Virus record (IMG/VR): IMGVR_UViG_3300028392_000205
Coordinates: 1-32,022 of that record
Length of the DNA: 32,022 nucleotides
Strand: one strand, 5' to 3'
From: a virus
The position numbers and the translations under genes are program-made. Numbering within the stretch: position 1 is the stretch's first letter; every line of letters starts with the position of its first letter. Below the pieces are notes generated by a model that saw nothing but the letters and a program-made list of their open reading frames with translations, was not told where the DNA came from and searched no databases. Positions 16,225 through 24,551 of the stretch are shown here, piece by piece.

Positions 16225-17280
16225 TTAAATTGTTGGTCCATTTATATTAGCAAATCTGTTTGCTGTTCTTCTTTGTGCAGGTTGTCCTGTTGGATTGTTA
16301 GCTGTAGGTTCTCCCACTTCTACCATTCTTTGTTTTGCAAACTCAGCTTTAAGAAATATTAAGTTAGTATCATCTGCACTATTTCTAGATTTTAATATAT
16401 GAGCAAATACATCATCAGTTTTACAAGGATATTCTTTACGTCCATAAATTTCTATGTCAGCTTTGAACGGTCTGGTGAGAACTAATACCATGTCACTACC
16501 TTGTTGTAATGCATCACCACCAAAGATATCTGAGCTAGTAGGATAGTTACCTACGGTGCCTGGAGTTTTTCTTGATGGTTCATCTATACTCCTATTAAGT
16601 TGAGAAATCATAAAAACTATAATAGGAAGTTTGTTCTTTACTTTCATTAACATTTCTACAGTGTTATAAAGGGTGCTAATCTTTTCTTTTTCTGTTACAT
16701 CTTTTTTAATTAACCAGCTATGATCTATAGTTACAATTAATGGTTTGCCTCCAAGTCCTTCATAGGATTTATAGATGGCTTCTTCCATTTGTTTTACAGT
16801 GATAGGTTCATTAATTTGACATCTATAGTTACCATGTTTATGAAATACTCTAGTGTCATTTAAATAGTTTTCCATCATTTTGATAGAGAAGTCATCCACT
16901 TGTTTAGTAGTAGATAACACTTGATTATAGTCAAGCCCCACTTGAGATGCAAAGTCTCTAGATGCTGTTTGTTTAGCACCCATTTCAAATTGAAATTCTA
17001 AAATGTTGAAATCTTGTGTTGGATTGAGATACTTAGATTCTCTTAGTATTTGACTAACAAACATTGTTTTTCCTGACCCAGGTCTTGCACCTATTGTTAG
17101 CATTGATCCCCATTCTAGTCCTGCAACTCCTGCATTATTTATTCCTGTCCATGGCAGGCTTAATGATTTAATTTTTCCGGATTGTCTATCTTTTATATAC
17201 TGTAAACCTTCTTCTAGAATTTCAACATAAGTCTTAATACCAAAGGGTCTATCTTTCTGTGGGAGATTTAAAATGTTCAT
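16225..17280 (-). CDS. DnaB-type replicative helicase
   Basis: This 351-residue RecA-fold helicase would unwind DNA ahead of the polymerase. Walker A is GARPGSGKT (64-72), Walker B is LIVTIDH (Asp186), and motif H3 is SQLNR (226-230). EFQFEM and LKSRNSADD match other DnaB positions. It lacks the N-terminal primase-interacting domain of bacterial DnaB (usual total about 450). It ends with a basic, flexible tail. The start is 1 base after the stop region of the small membrane protein gene. Upstream genes encode likely initiation factors. Confidence 0.9.
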   Translation of the reverse strand: MNILNLPQKDRPFGIKTYVEILEEGLQYIKDRQSGKIKSLSLPWTGINNAGVAGLEWGSMLTIGARPGSGKTMFVSQILRESKYLNPTQDFNILEFQFEMGAKQTASRDFASQVGLDYNQVLSTTKQVDDFSIKMMENYLNDTRVFHKHGNYRCQINEPITVKQMEEAIYKSYEGLGGKPLIVTIDHSWLIKKDVTEKEKISTLYNTVEMLMKVKNKLPIIVFMISQLNRSIDEPSRKTPGTVGNYPTSSDIFGGDALQQGSDMVLVLTRPFKADIEIYGRKEYPCKTDDVFAHILKSRNSADDTNLIFLKAEFAKQRMVEVGEPTANNPTGQPAQRRTANRFANINGPTI

Positions 17281-17465
17281 TAGTTTATTCCTAGTTTTAG
17301 TTTTGTAAATTTAAACAATTTTATTGATATAATCAAGACAATTTCTATAAAAATATATTTTAGAATTGTTACATTAATTATAAAAGTTTTAATTATAAAC
17401 CAATTAACTAAACTAAATAAAATTGAAATTAAAAAGCTATGTATTATTTTTTCACGTATTGTCAT
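17280..17465 (-). CDS. Small membrane protein between replication genes
   Basis: This encodes 61 residues, with two hydrophobic stretches (FLISILFSLVNWFIIKTFII and IFIEIVLIISIKLF) joined by a short linker and ending with basic residues. Its ATG overlaps the TGA of the 192-residue gene (ATGA, 17462-17465), and its stop overlaps the helicase start by 1 base. Such tight placement argues for a real coupled gene. It may tether replication to the membrane or have an unrelated role; neither can be shown here. Confidence 0.6.
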   Translation of the reverse strand: MTIREKIIHSFLISILFSLVNWFIIKTFIINVTILKYIFIEIVLIISIKLFKFTKLKLGIN

Positions 17466-18040
17466 ATTTTATTTTTTTGATTTTCTAATTCATCAAGTAT
17501 TTGCTGACAATGGTCTGCAAGTTTTGATGTCACTTCTTTTTGGGAATTCATTTTTTTTATAAAGTAACTACTTGTTGCCATATATTGATAATTTTTCATC
17601 TTGAACAATTTATTATAATCATCAGCAGCATCTAATACTAAATCCCAATCATACTCAGGATAATTTTTAAAGAACCATACAAACTTTTCTTTTAATTCAC
17701 TTACAGATTGTCTGGCTAATTCTCCAGAAGGTAATCTTTTAGCTGGAAAAATTTCTCTATACTCATTAATACGTTCATTCATGTCAGATCCTAATACTTC
17801 TGAAGCTACTTTCTTTTTTGTTTTAACTATAAATGTTTCATATTCATTAAGTATCATAGCTCCTTTATTAGTAAGATTACCTTTATCATCTATTAGTCCT
17901 TTAGCTTGGCATATAATTTTTTCAGGTTCTTGATTAATAATGCTAGTTGGTTTAATGTTAGATCTACAGCAATCTAAAAAGTAAATTTGGTTAGGACTAA
18001 CATTCCATTTGATCAATGGTGCCCAGTGTTGATGGCTCAT
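17462..18040 (-). CDS. Conserved phage protein, possible replication accessory factor
   Basis: This protein has 192 residues. It begins MSHQHWAPLIKWNVSPNQIYFLDCC, then NLTNKGAMILNEYETF, and carries INEYREIFPAKRLPSGELARQS, FFKNYPEYDWDLVLDAADDY and NYQYMATSSYFIKKM. The order (FP-x-x-x-PSG, W-x-x-x-L-x-A, Y-M-x-T-S-x-F-I) is one I associate with proteins preceding DnaB genes in Bacteroidota phages. A helicase-loader role is a guess from position. The start overlaps the DnaA-like gene by 44 bases, but the N-terminal YFLDCC block seems conserved, so I keep this start. Confidence 0.6.
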   Translation of the reverse strand: MSHQHWAPLIKWNVSPNQIYFLDCCRSNIKPTSIINQEPEKIICQAKGLIDDKGNLTNKGAMILNEYETFIVKTKKKVASEVLGSDMNERINEYREIFPAKRLPSGELARQSVSELKEKFVWFFKNYPEYDWDLVLDAADDYNKLFKMKNYQYMATSSYFIKKMNSQKEVTSKLADHCQQILDELENQKNKI

Positions 18041-18467
18041 AGTCTTTTTTTATTTGATTAATGATTAAATAGTATTTATCTTTAAATAAAGGGTCTGTTT
18101 CATATAAATTTCTAAATGTATTTATACCATGAATTACTGTAGTATGATCTCTACCTCCCATATAAATACCTAATTGCTTAAGATTATATCTCATAGATCT
18201 AGCTATAAAGAAAAATATACATCTAAGTTCTACAAGAGGTCTATTTCTATCTTTAGATTGTAATTTTGTTTTTTTATTATAAAAAGTAGGTAGATGTGGT
18301 TCAAAATACTTTTCTAGTTCTGGAAGTGTTAACGTAATAATTCCATCATCTGTAATTCTATGATTTGTAACCACTGTAGGATAGTAACCTATCTTATCGT
18401 AAAATCTATTAATAAATTCTGTAATAAGATCATGTTCTGCCTTTTTTTTATACTCTGCTGGATTCAT
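17997..18467 (-). CDS. DnaA domain IV-like DNA-binding protein
   Basis: This 156-residue protein contains a DnaA C-terminal (domain IV) signature: VELRCIFFFIARSM (79-92), NLKQLGIYMGGRDHTTV (95-111) and IHGINTFRNL. In bacterial DnaA this domain binds DnaA boxes at the origin. The AAA+ part is absent; the first 75 residues are helical with YPTVVTNHRITDDG. It is the first gene of the leftward replication block and lies beside the divergent intergenic region, which fits a role in origin recognition or regulation. It overlaps the next gene by 44 bases. Confidence 0.85.
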   Translation of the reverse strand: MNPAEYKKKAEHDLITEFINRFYDKIGYYPTVVTNHRITDDGIITLTLPELEKYFEPHLPTFYNKKTKLQSKDRNRPLVELRCIFFFIARSMRYNLKQLGIYMGGRDHTTVIHGINTFRNLYETDPLFKDKYYLIINQIKKDYEPSTLGTIDQMEC

Positions 18468-18585
18468 AAATTTTTAGGTTTGTTCTTGAAATTTTTGTAT
18501 ATTATAATGTAGGAAAGGGTTACAAATTTATAACCTTTTCTTCAAACTATTTATATTTTTATGTTATTATTTTTAATTTATCGAA
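18468..18585. promoter_or_regulatory. Divergent promoter region, possible origin
   Basis: This 118-base gap separates the leftward replication block from the rightward lysis/tail block. A + strand promoter candidate is TTGTTC (18480-18485), 17-base spacer, TATAAT (18503-18508). ATTATAAT (18501-18508) is a palindrome, so the minus strand also carries TATAAT (18506-18501). An inverted repeat GAAAGGGTTA...TAACCTTTTC with one G-T mismatch follows at about 18513-18540 (see the separate entry). The rest is A/T-rich. I see no full DnaA-box consensus by eye. Confidence 0.5.
18513..18540. repeat. Inverted repeat in the divergent region
   Basis: Two 10-base arms, GAAAGGGTTA and TAACCTTTTC, are separated by 8 bases and complementary except for one G-T pair. 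It lies about 5-30 bases downstream of the + strand -10 candidate and 46 bases before the first + gene. It could be an operator or a hairpin in the leader RNA. Confidence 0.6.
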
Positions 18586-18927
18586 ATGAGTGTAAATCCG
18601 ACACCCAAACAATCTGTGGCTAACACATTGAAAATCTATGTGTTCCCAGCATTAGTTACAATTCTAGCAACCCTTATTTGGAGGGATGTAACTGAAATGA
18701 GAAGTGACGTTAAAATGTTATTGGCTCAGTCTAATGTAGATAAGACTGAAATTCAACAACTTAAACGTGATGTACAAATGCTTGATCATCAAGTATTTAA
18801 AATACCTGTATCTGTAGCAATGAATGATCAAGAAACAAAATCTAAAGATTATTTATATGCTGATAGGTATTTTAAACATGAAGAAATTTTTGATATAACT
18901 AAATATATACCTAAAACTGAATTATAG
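18586..18927 (+). CDS. Membrane-anchored coiled-coil protein (lysis-region)
   Basis: This 113-residue protein has one hydrophobic segment near the N-terminus (IYVFPALVTILATLIW, 17-32), then a charged helix with heptad-like spacing (VTEMRSDVKMLLAQ; EIQQLKRDVQMLDHQV), then a polar tail. This is the layout of small phage inner-membrane proteins and holin- or spanin-associated proteins. It opens a + strand run leading to the M15 endolysin, so a lysis role is plausible but not shown by motif. It ends in tandem TAG TAG. Confidence 0.6.
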   Translation: MSVNPTPKQSVANTLKIYVFPALVTILATLIWRDVTEMRSDVKMLLAQSNVDKTEIQQLKRDVQMLDHQVFKIPVSVAMNDQETKSKDYLYADRYFKHEEIFDITKYIPKTEL

Positions 18928-18936
18928 TAGACAATT

Positions 18937-19200
18937 ATGGTAACAAGAATAAAACCTAGACGTAAGAAAGTAACTAAATTCAGTGTGAAGTCATACTGGG
19001 CTCCCACTCCTAACAAGATGAGGAAGATAGGTGATAGTTTGCTTGGTGTATTTTCCATTACATCTATGTCTTCTATGTTTTTAGACAACAAAAGTTTAGC
19101 TATAACATCTTTAATTATAGGTGTCGTAGGTAAAGTGTTAACTAATTTCTTTGCTGAAGAATCTGTTTATGTACAAGAAAAAGAAGAATACAATATATAA
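18937..19200 (+). CDS. Putative holin-like protein with two membrane segments
   Basis: This 87-residue protein begins with a basic N-terminus (TRIKPRRKKVTKF), then two hydrophobic helices (SLLGVFSITSMSSMFL and SLAITSLIIGVVGKVLTNFF) around a short NKS turn, and an acidic C-terminus ending EKEEYN. Two membrane helices with a short hairpin and placement three genes before the endolysin match a class II holin layout. No holin family motif is recognisable, so this is inference from topology and context. Confidence 0.5.
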   Translation: MVTRIKPRRKKVTKFSVKSYWAPTPNKMRKIGDSLLGVFSITSMSSMFLDNKSLAITSLIIGVVGKVLTNFFAEESVYVQEKEEYNI

Positions 19201-19202
19201 AT

Positions 19203-19829
19203 ATGGAAAAGATAACAAAAAATATTGTAAACATTTTTATTCTTATACTGTTAGTAATCATACTATTAAGAACATGTAAGGGAAAGACAATAGATGGTGG
19301 AGGTATTAAAATACTTAGAGATACAGTTTGGGTACATCATGATAGCACTGTTACTAGTAAGCCTCAGCTTATAAAAACTATTCCTTATGCTGTGCCTATT
19401 GATAGATGGAACACTGAGTATCTACCTGATACATCTAGTATGACTTTATTAATAAAGCAATATGAGCTTTTAGTTAGAGAGCTATTAGCTAAGAATATAC
19501 ATAATGATAGTATTAAGATAGACTCAATAGGTCATGTATATATTACAGACACTGTGAGTAAGAATCAAATAGTTAGTAGGACTACCCACTACAATCTTCA
19601 CTATCCTGTAATAACAAACACTATTATTATTCCTGCACCTAAGAAAGGACAGGTTTATATAGGAATGGGAATAGGGGGAGTTAAAGAAGATCTTATAAAT
19701 AAGATTAATCTAGGACTGATGTATAAAAACAAGCAAGATGTTATGTTTGGCCCTACACTTTCTATAGAACAGAATGGTAACTTATTTTATGGTATACAAG
19801 CATTTTGGAAAATTAAATTACATAAATAA
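19203..19829 (+). CDS. Membrane-anchored periplasmic protein with beta-rich end (lysis-region)
   Basis: The protein has 208 residues. One N-terminal membrane anchor (IVNIFILILLVIILLRTC) is followed by a predicted periplasmic part, with LRDTVWVHHDSTVT, a helix LIKQYELLVRELLAKN, and IVSRTTHYNLHYPVI. The last 60 residues alternate in a beta pattern and are glycine-rich (QVYIGMGIGGVKEDL, LGLMYKNKQDVMFGPTLSIE, FYGIQAFWKIKL), like strands of a small outer-membrane barrel. Its stop overlaps the endolysin ATG by one base. An anchor-spacer-barrel layout could bridge both membranes, as spanins do; this is inference. Confidence 0.6.
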   Translation: MEKITKNIVNIFILILLVIILLRTCKGKTIDGGGIKILRDTVWVHHDSTVTSKPQLIKTIPYAVPIDRWNTEYLPDTSSMTLLIKQYELLVRELLAKNIHNDSIKIDSIGHVYITDTVSKNQIVSRTTHYNLHYPVITNTIIIPAPKKGQVYIGMGIGGVKEDLINKINLGLMYKNKQDVMFGPTLSIEQNGNLFYGIQAFWKIKLHK

Positions 19830-20248
19830 TGGTCACATCAGCACAAGCTCTTAAGAAATACGGAGATCCTACAAAAGAATCTAGTATGGTTGTATGGGAT
19901 GTTCCTGGTTACTTAGAAGTGGGAGCTATCCCTAAGAAGCTCTATTGTAACAAGGACATGATTGTTCCTCTTACACAAGCATTTACAAATCTTACAGCTA
20001 GAGGGAAAACTTCTGAGCTAAAAACATTTGATGGTTGCTTTAACATTAGAAAGAAAAGAGGACTTGGCTCAATGAGCTTACACTCTTGGGGAATAGCAAT
20101 AGATGTTAATGCTGCTTGGAATGGGTTAAATACAAAAGGTACATTAAGTCCTGAGTTTATAAAATGTTTTACAGATGCAGGGTTTGATTGGGGTGGTCTT
20201 TGGTCAGGTAGAACAGATCCTATGCACTTTCAATTAGCTAAAATATAA
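19829..20248 (+). CDS. M15-family peptidoglycan peptidase (endolysin)
   Basis: This 139-residue protein is a VanY/Ply-type M15 peptidase that would cut the peptide cross-link or stem of peptidoglycan during lysis. Zinc ligands fit SLHSWGIAIDV (His85, Asp92) and DPMHF (His133), with Asp130 as the likely catalytic residue. FDWGGLWSGRTD is typical of the family just before the last ligand. It is a lone catalytic domain with no cell-wall-binding repeat and no signal peptide, so export would need a holin. The start shares one base with the previous stop. Confidence 0.92.
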   Translation: MVTSAQALKKYGDPTKESSMVVWDVPGYLEVGAIPKKLYCNKDMIVPLTQAFTNLTARGKTSELKTFDGCFNIRKKRGLGSMSLHSWGIAIDVNAAWNGLNTKGTLSPEFIKCFTDAGFDWGGLWSGRTDPMHFQLAKI

Positions 20249-20252
20249 AATA

Positions 20253-20621
20253 ATGGCACAATATCCACAAGGAATATATCAAAGTTTACAATGGTTATTA
20301 AAGAAGGTTAAGATACTTGCTTTAGATAAACAACCTACTTTTAGTATATCAACAACTTCTGCTGCTTATACTATTGTTGGTATGGGAGTATATGAAATTA
20401 CAGGAGTTGGTAATACTCTTACATTTCCTGATCCAGCACTTATGAATGGAATGTCTATAACAATTATTAATACTAGTGCTGGCACTCAAACAGTTAGTGC
20501 TACCAATTCACCATATAGTAAAGGAACAACTACTCTTATAAGTGCTGCAGGTATAGCTACACTTACTTATTATCAATTTGTTTCTATCAATGGTAAATGG
20601 AGAGGTGGAGTATTATCTTAA
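20253..20621 (+). CDS. Small tail-associated protein with one copy of the fibre repeat module
   Basis: The protein has 122 residues. After a short helix (SLQWLLKKVKIL) it has a beta-rich module: AYTIVGMGVYEITGVGNTLTFPDP, GMSITIINTSAGTQTV and a closing YYQFVSINGKWRGG. The same G-x-Y-x-V ... P-D-P ... G-x-x-I-x-I-I-N ... W order occurs three times in the 459-residue fibre gene downstream. The composition (Ser/Thr/Gly, alternating hydrophobic) fits a trimeric virion protein. A tail spike, fibre or adaptor part is the likely role. Confidence 0.7.
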   Translation: MAQYPQGIYQSLQWLLKKVKILALDKQPTFSISTTSAAYTIVGMGVYEITGVGNTLTFPDPALMNGMSITIINTSAGTQTVSATNSPYSKGTTTLISAAGIATLTYYQFVSINGKWRGGVLS

Positions 20622-20634
20622 ATCATGATAACTG

Positions 20635-20922
20635 ATGCCAATATATAAAGGAAAAATTAACAGCAGTATTTTATTACCATTTAACAGTTCAGTTGCTACA
20701 GTTCAGAGTGTTAATATTGTTAGCAAACATCCTGAAACAAACTTTATTGCTTTATATATTAGAGATGCTGCTGGCACTGATATTTCTATATCTGCAGCTC
20801 CTATGAGATTAAAACAAGGAGAAGCTTATATAAGAGATTCTACAATTCAAATTGATGCCGGTCATCAACTTTACATCACTGTAACAGGACCTATAGATTA
20901 TTACATTGTAACAATACCTTAA
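20635..20922 (+). CDS. Small beta-rich structural protein
   Basis: This 95-residue protein is almost entirely predicted beta strand (INSSILLPFNSSVATVQS, ETNFIALYIRDAAGTDISI, AGHQLYITVTGPIDYYIVTI). Its stop overlaps the start of the large fibre gene (TAATG). It looks like a virion decoration or tail protein, perhaps a fibre partner. No family recognised. A leading ATG at 20625 opens only 7 codons and is not used here. Confidence 0.6.
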   Translation: MPIYKGKINSSILLPFNSSVATVQSVNIVSKHPETNFIALYIRDAAGTDISISAAPMRLKQGEAYIRDSTIQIDAGHQLYITVTGPIDYYIVTIP

Positions 20923-23126
20923 TGGCTAGTAGAAAAGAACTCACTAATGGAAAATATATAGATGACCAAATGGGTAATGGAGTTCCTGAAGGAGGCACCA
21001 CAGGACAAGTGTTGAGAAAAAGTTCTAATGCAGATTATGATGTAGAATGGGGTGTTGGTATAGGAGGAGGTGTAAGTAATGGAAATATTACAGGAACTGG
21101 TGTAGCTACAAGAGTAGCTTTTTGGAGTGGTACATCTGTATTAAGTAGTAATACTAATTTATATTGGGATAACGTTAATAGTAGACTTGGTATAGGAACA
21201 GCTACTCCTGGATATAAATTAGATGTAAACGGTAATGAAAACATATCAGGTAAATTAAATTTTACCCATCCTAATAATGCTACACAAATTAGAATTGGAG
21301 CTAATGGTGATACTGTAGGTGGTTTACATACAGGAGGTGATTCTGTAATAATAGGGTCTATAGCAGGTAATAATTTATTAGCTGCAGGAGGTACAAGTTT
21401 GGTAGCAGTTGGACGTAATGCAGGTGGTACATATACATCTGGTGGTACTAGTTCTGTGCATATAGGTAGAAACTCTGGTAGTGGTATAACCACAGGATCT
21501 TTTAATACTCATATGGGTATGACAGATTCTGTTAGTATTCCTTCTAATACTAGTTATACATTACATTTGATAGGGGGTGGTGGTTATGAACTTAATAATG
21601 CAGCCACTGTATTATCAGGATTAACTAGTAATTATGCAATGATTGGAGGTGGATATAATTATGCTAGTTATATTAATGATTTTTATTTTGGAGCTGGACC
21701 TTTTGTAACAGTACCAAGTTCTGCTAATCTTGCTTTGTATGCACCATCTGGAACTGGAACTGATATAGTTGGATCTAATTTTACACTTAATGCAGGTAGA
21801 GGTACTGGCACAGGTACACCTGGAGATTTTATTATAAAAACATCTACAGCTCTTACTTCAGGAAGTACATTACAAACTCTTACAGAAAGATTTAAAATAA
21901 CTGGTGGCACAGGTGCTATAACAGTTAATAATCTTGCAACAGGTGGAGCAGACCAAATGGTAATATCTGATACCAATGGTAAACTTAAAATACAAACTAT
22001 TCCTTCAAGTGGTTTATTTAATTCTGATATAATAGTTTCTTTATCTGGGGGTAAAACTTTAGGTAGATATACTACAGGACAAACAATACCATCTAATGGA
22101 TTAAGTTCTCAAGCAGTGGTAACTCTTCTTGCTCAAGAAGCTCTTGCTCCTACACTTACATTAACATCTTCTACCACTATAGCATTTAATCAAACTGCTA
22201 TATCTAATGTTCTTAACTTTACTAAGACAATTAACTCTTTAGGAGCAAGTGTATCTACAGTGTCTTTAGAATGGAGAAGAAACAATACAGGATCTTGGAC
22301 AGTGTTATCAACAAACACAGCTCTCACTACTTATACACATTCTCTTACAGATAGTGCATTTAACACTCAACCTTTTAATTATAGATATATAGTGGTTGAT
22401 ACAGCCGGTGGTACAGCAACAGCTACATTAAATATAACTCCTGCTTCTTACGTAGCTCCAAGTATAAGTTTTTCTGCACCTGCTGCTAGTGGAATTACTT
22501 CTCCTGAAACTAATACAAATAGAGAATGGGGTAACACTCCATCATCTCTTCAGGGATCTTGGACAAGAAATAGTGCAAATGTACCAGTATCTTCTTATAC
22601 ATATTCAGTGAGTGTAAATAGTGGTTCCTATACTACAATTGGTACTTCTTATTCAATATCCGGATCTTCTGGATCGTTTGCTTCAGTAAGTAATACACAG
22701 GCAACTAGTACAACTACAAGTATAATATATAGAGTGCAAGTTGTTGATTCTTTTCAAACTACTACAGCTACATATTCTATTAATTTATCTCCTCTTATAT
22801 TTTATGGAGAAATAAATGTTGCAACAACAATAAATTCTGCAGCTATAAGAGCTCTTCCTTCTAGAAAGTTTGCTAATGATGGTGTTAATCCTTTTACATT
22901 CTCATCAGGTACAACTAACAGAAGATGGTTGGTAGCTATGAATAATACTTATTCATTAAGTAGTGCTACAGATATAACACAGAATGTTGATTTAACATCA
23001 AATTTTGCAGCTAGTAGTTTATCAGTTAATGATTTTGCAGGCAATGCAAGAACTTATAATTTATATAATTATACTAATGCAATTCCTTATAATCCAGCAA
23101 TTACAATAAGAATAACTTATATTTAA
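20922..23126 (+). CDS. Large tail fibre protein with Ig-like domains
   Basis: The protein has 734 residues. The N-terminus has GGTTGQVLRKSSNADYDVEW, a fibre start common in Bacteroidota phages. The segment YWDNVNSRLGIGTATPGYKL around 80-105 is another recurring fibre motif. A long Gly/Ser/Thr/Asn-rich repetitive shaft follows. Around 400-620 there are two domains like bacterial Ig folds (VSLEWRRNNTGSWTVL; SYTYSVSVNSGSYTTI). The last 100 residues (FYGEINVATT through TIRITYI) look like a tip domain. It is likely a receptor-binding fibre. There is no C-terminal chaperone motif that I recognise. Confidence 0.83.
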   Translation: MASRKELTNGKYIDDQMGNGVPEGGTTGQVLRKSSNADYDVEWGVGIGGGVSNGNITGTGVATRVAFWSGTSVLSSNTNLYWDNVNSRLGIGTATPGYKLDVNGNENISGKLNFTHPNNATQIRIGANGDTVGGLHTGGDSVIIGSIAGNNLLAAGGTSLVAVGRNAGGTYTSGGTSSVHIGRNSGSGITTGSFNTHMGMTDSVSIPSNTSYTLHLIGGGGYELNNAATVLSGLTSNYAMIGGGYNYASYINDFYFGAGPFVTVPSSANLALYAPSGTGTDIVGSNFTLNAGRGTGTGTPGDFIIKTSTALTSGSTLQTLTERFKITGGTGAITVNNLATGGADQMVISDTNGKLKIQTIPSSGLFNSDIIVSLSGGKTLGRYTTGQTIPSNGLSSQAVVTLLAQEALAPTLTLTSSTTIAFNQTAISNVLNFTKTINSLGASVSTVSLEWRRNNTGSWTVLSTNTALTTYTHSLTDSAFNTQPFNYRYIVVDTAGGTATATLNITPASYVAPSISFSAPAASGITSPETNTNREWGNTPSSLQGSWTRNSANVPVSSYTYSVSVNSGSYTTIGTSYSISGSSGSFASVSNTQATSTTTSIIYRVQVVDSFQTTTATYSINLSPLIFYGEINVATTINSAAIRALPSRKFANDGVNPFTFSSGTTNRRWLVAMNNTYSLSSATDITQNVDLTSNFAASSLSVNDFAGNARTYNLYNYTNAIPYNPAITIRITYI

Positions 23127-23127
23127 T

Positions 23128-24507
23128 ATGGCATTTCAATTACCAGCTAGTGTACAAACAAATAATCCTGTTCTCTTACATGAATGGGCAGGTCCTTTTA
23201 CAGGAGCAAATGCAACTGCTGCTAAAGCTGCTGCTAATGCTTATATACCTGCAGGTGTAAGACTTAAAGGATTAGAAGTGACACTTATTATTGCAGGAAC
23301 ACCTGCTAAATATTGGTATCAAAATGATGTTGCAGACAGTGACTTAATAGCTATGCCAACAGGTGGAGGAGGTGGGCCTATAGCAGTACTAGATGAAGGA
23401 GTAAGTGTAGAAGATGATACTAGAGCTATAAATTTTACTGGAGCTGGTGTTACAGCAACATTAGTTAGTTCTGGTCTTGTACAAGTAGATATACCAGGTG
23501 GATCTACTCCTACAATTACAAATATAGATTTAAATTATGGAAATTATTCAATATCTACGAAGGGTGTTTATTTTGTAAGTATAGGAACTGATTATTCAGC
23601 TACAGTTAATAAAATATTTTTTCCAGATCCTAGTAGTTTTGTTGATGGAGATGAGATAGTTATTATAAATAAAGATACAAGTAATGGTTTATCAGCTGCA
23701 ATAGATACCGAATCATTTTATCCATTTTATCAAGGAAGTGAAAAAGCTGTCTCAAATATTCCTTGGAATATGATGTATATATTTAAAAAATATAATGATA
23801 GTGGAGGAAACAAATGGTATTGCACTCCTCCTACAGCACAACCTACATATGATATTGATTTAGTTGTAGCAGGTACTAATGTTTCATATACTATTAAAAC
23901 AAATGGTATATACACTGTAAAAACTAATACTGGTGATAAAGCTTCATTTATAGAATGGCCTAATCCAGTGGATCATAATGGACAGGAAATAACAATTATA
24001 AATAATTCAGATTTTTTTATAAATTTAACTTCATGGACTTCAGCAGCTACTTTTGATGCATGGTTGCCTATATACAATACAAAAACACAATCAACTATTA
24101 GATACCTAGACATCATTCCTGTAAATTCTACATACACTTTTTTGTCAAATGGAGAATTTTGGTATTTAAAATCTAGTTATCCTGTTATAACTAATATAAC
24201 AGATGGTACATCTTATGATTTAAATGGTGGAAATATTCAACTTCCTCATGCTGGTATATATTATGTTGTTGCTGATGATGCTGAATACTATAAACTAAAA
24301 ATGCCATTAGGTAATAATTTTTTAGGGCAATCTATTACAATTATTAATACTAATACAAATCATCCCCTCAAACTTGATGGTGGTAGTAGTAGCACATCTA
24401 TATACAAAAGATATAATACTCAACTTCAAGAAATAAGAATTGCAGGAATAGTTACAGTGAACAATATACTTGGAACATGGTATGTGTTAGATGGGGAAAC
24501 TTATTAA
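23128..24507 (+). CDS. Tail fibre/spike protein with three copies of the repeat module
   Basis: The protein has 459 residues. Residues 1-80 include EWAGPFTGANATAAKA and a GVRLKGLEVTLI / YWYQNDVADSDLIAM block typical of phage tail proteins. Residues 84-125 resemble a fibre attachment motif (LDEGVSVEDDTRAINFTG, VQVDIPG). Three repeat modules follow (about 132-235, 240-350 and 352-456), each with G-x-Y-x-V, P-D/N/L-x and G-x-x-I-x-I-I-N. Spacing of roughly 105-110 residues suggests a tandem of beta domains. It starts 2 bases after the previous fibre gene. Probable host-recognition protein. Confidence 0.8.
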   Translation: MAFQLPASVQTNNPVLLHEWAGPFTGANATAAKAAANAYIPAGVRLKGLEVTLIIAGTPAKYWYQNDVADSDLIAMPTGGGGGPIAVLDEGVSVEDDTRAINFTGAGVTATLVSSGLVQVDIPGGSTPTITNIDLNYGNYSISTKGVYFVSIGTDYSATVNKIFFPDPSSFVDGDEIVIINKDTSNGLSAAIDTESFYPFYQGSEKAVSNIPWNMMYIFKKYNDSGGNKWYCTPPTAQPTYDIDLVVAGTNVSYTIKTNGIYTVKTNTGDKASFIEWPNPVDHNGQEITIINNSDFFINLTSWTSAATFDAWLPIYNTKTQSTIRYLDIIPVNSTYTFLSNGEFWYLKSSYPVITNITDGTSYDLNGGNIQLPHAGIYYVVADDAEYYKLKMPLGNNFLGQSITIINTNTNHPLKLDGGSSSTSIYKRYNTQLQEIRIAGIVTVNNILGTWYVLDGETY

Positions 24508-24525
24508 TATTTTGTAATTTGAGGT

Positions 24526-24544
24526 ATTTTTGATATATTATAAT
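24526..24544 (+). promoter_or_regulatory. Promoter-like AT element before the small basic gene
   Basis: ATTTTTGATATATTATAAT closely matches ATTTTTGTATATTATAAT at 18491-18508, differing by one extra base. It ends 7 bases before the ATG of the 40-residue gene, so a transcript starting here would have almost no leader. Two non-coding copies of an 18-base element suggest a shared promoter, but I saw only these two by eye. Confidence 0.45.
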
Positions 24545-24551
24545 AATAACA

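Noticed and set aside
20625-20648. Short ORF starting at ATG 20625
   Set aside because: Only 7 codons, overlapping the 95-residue gene; nothing supports it.
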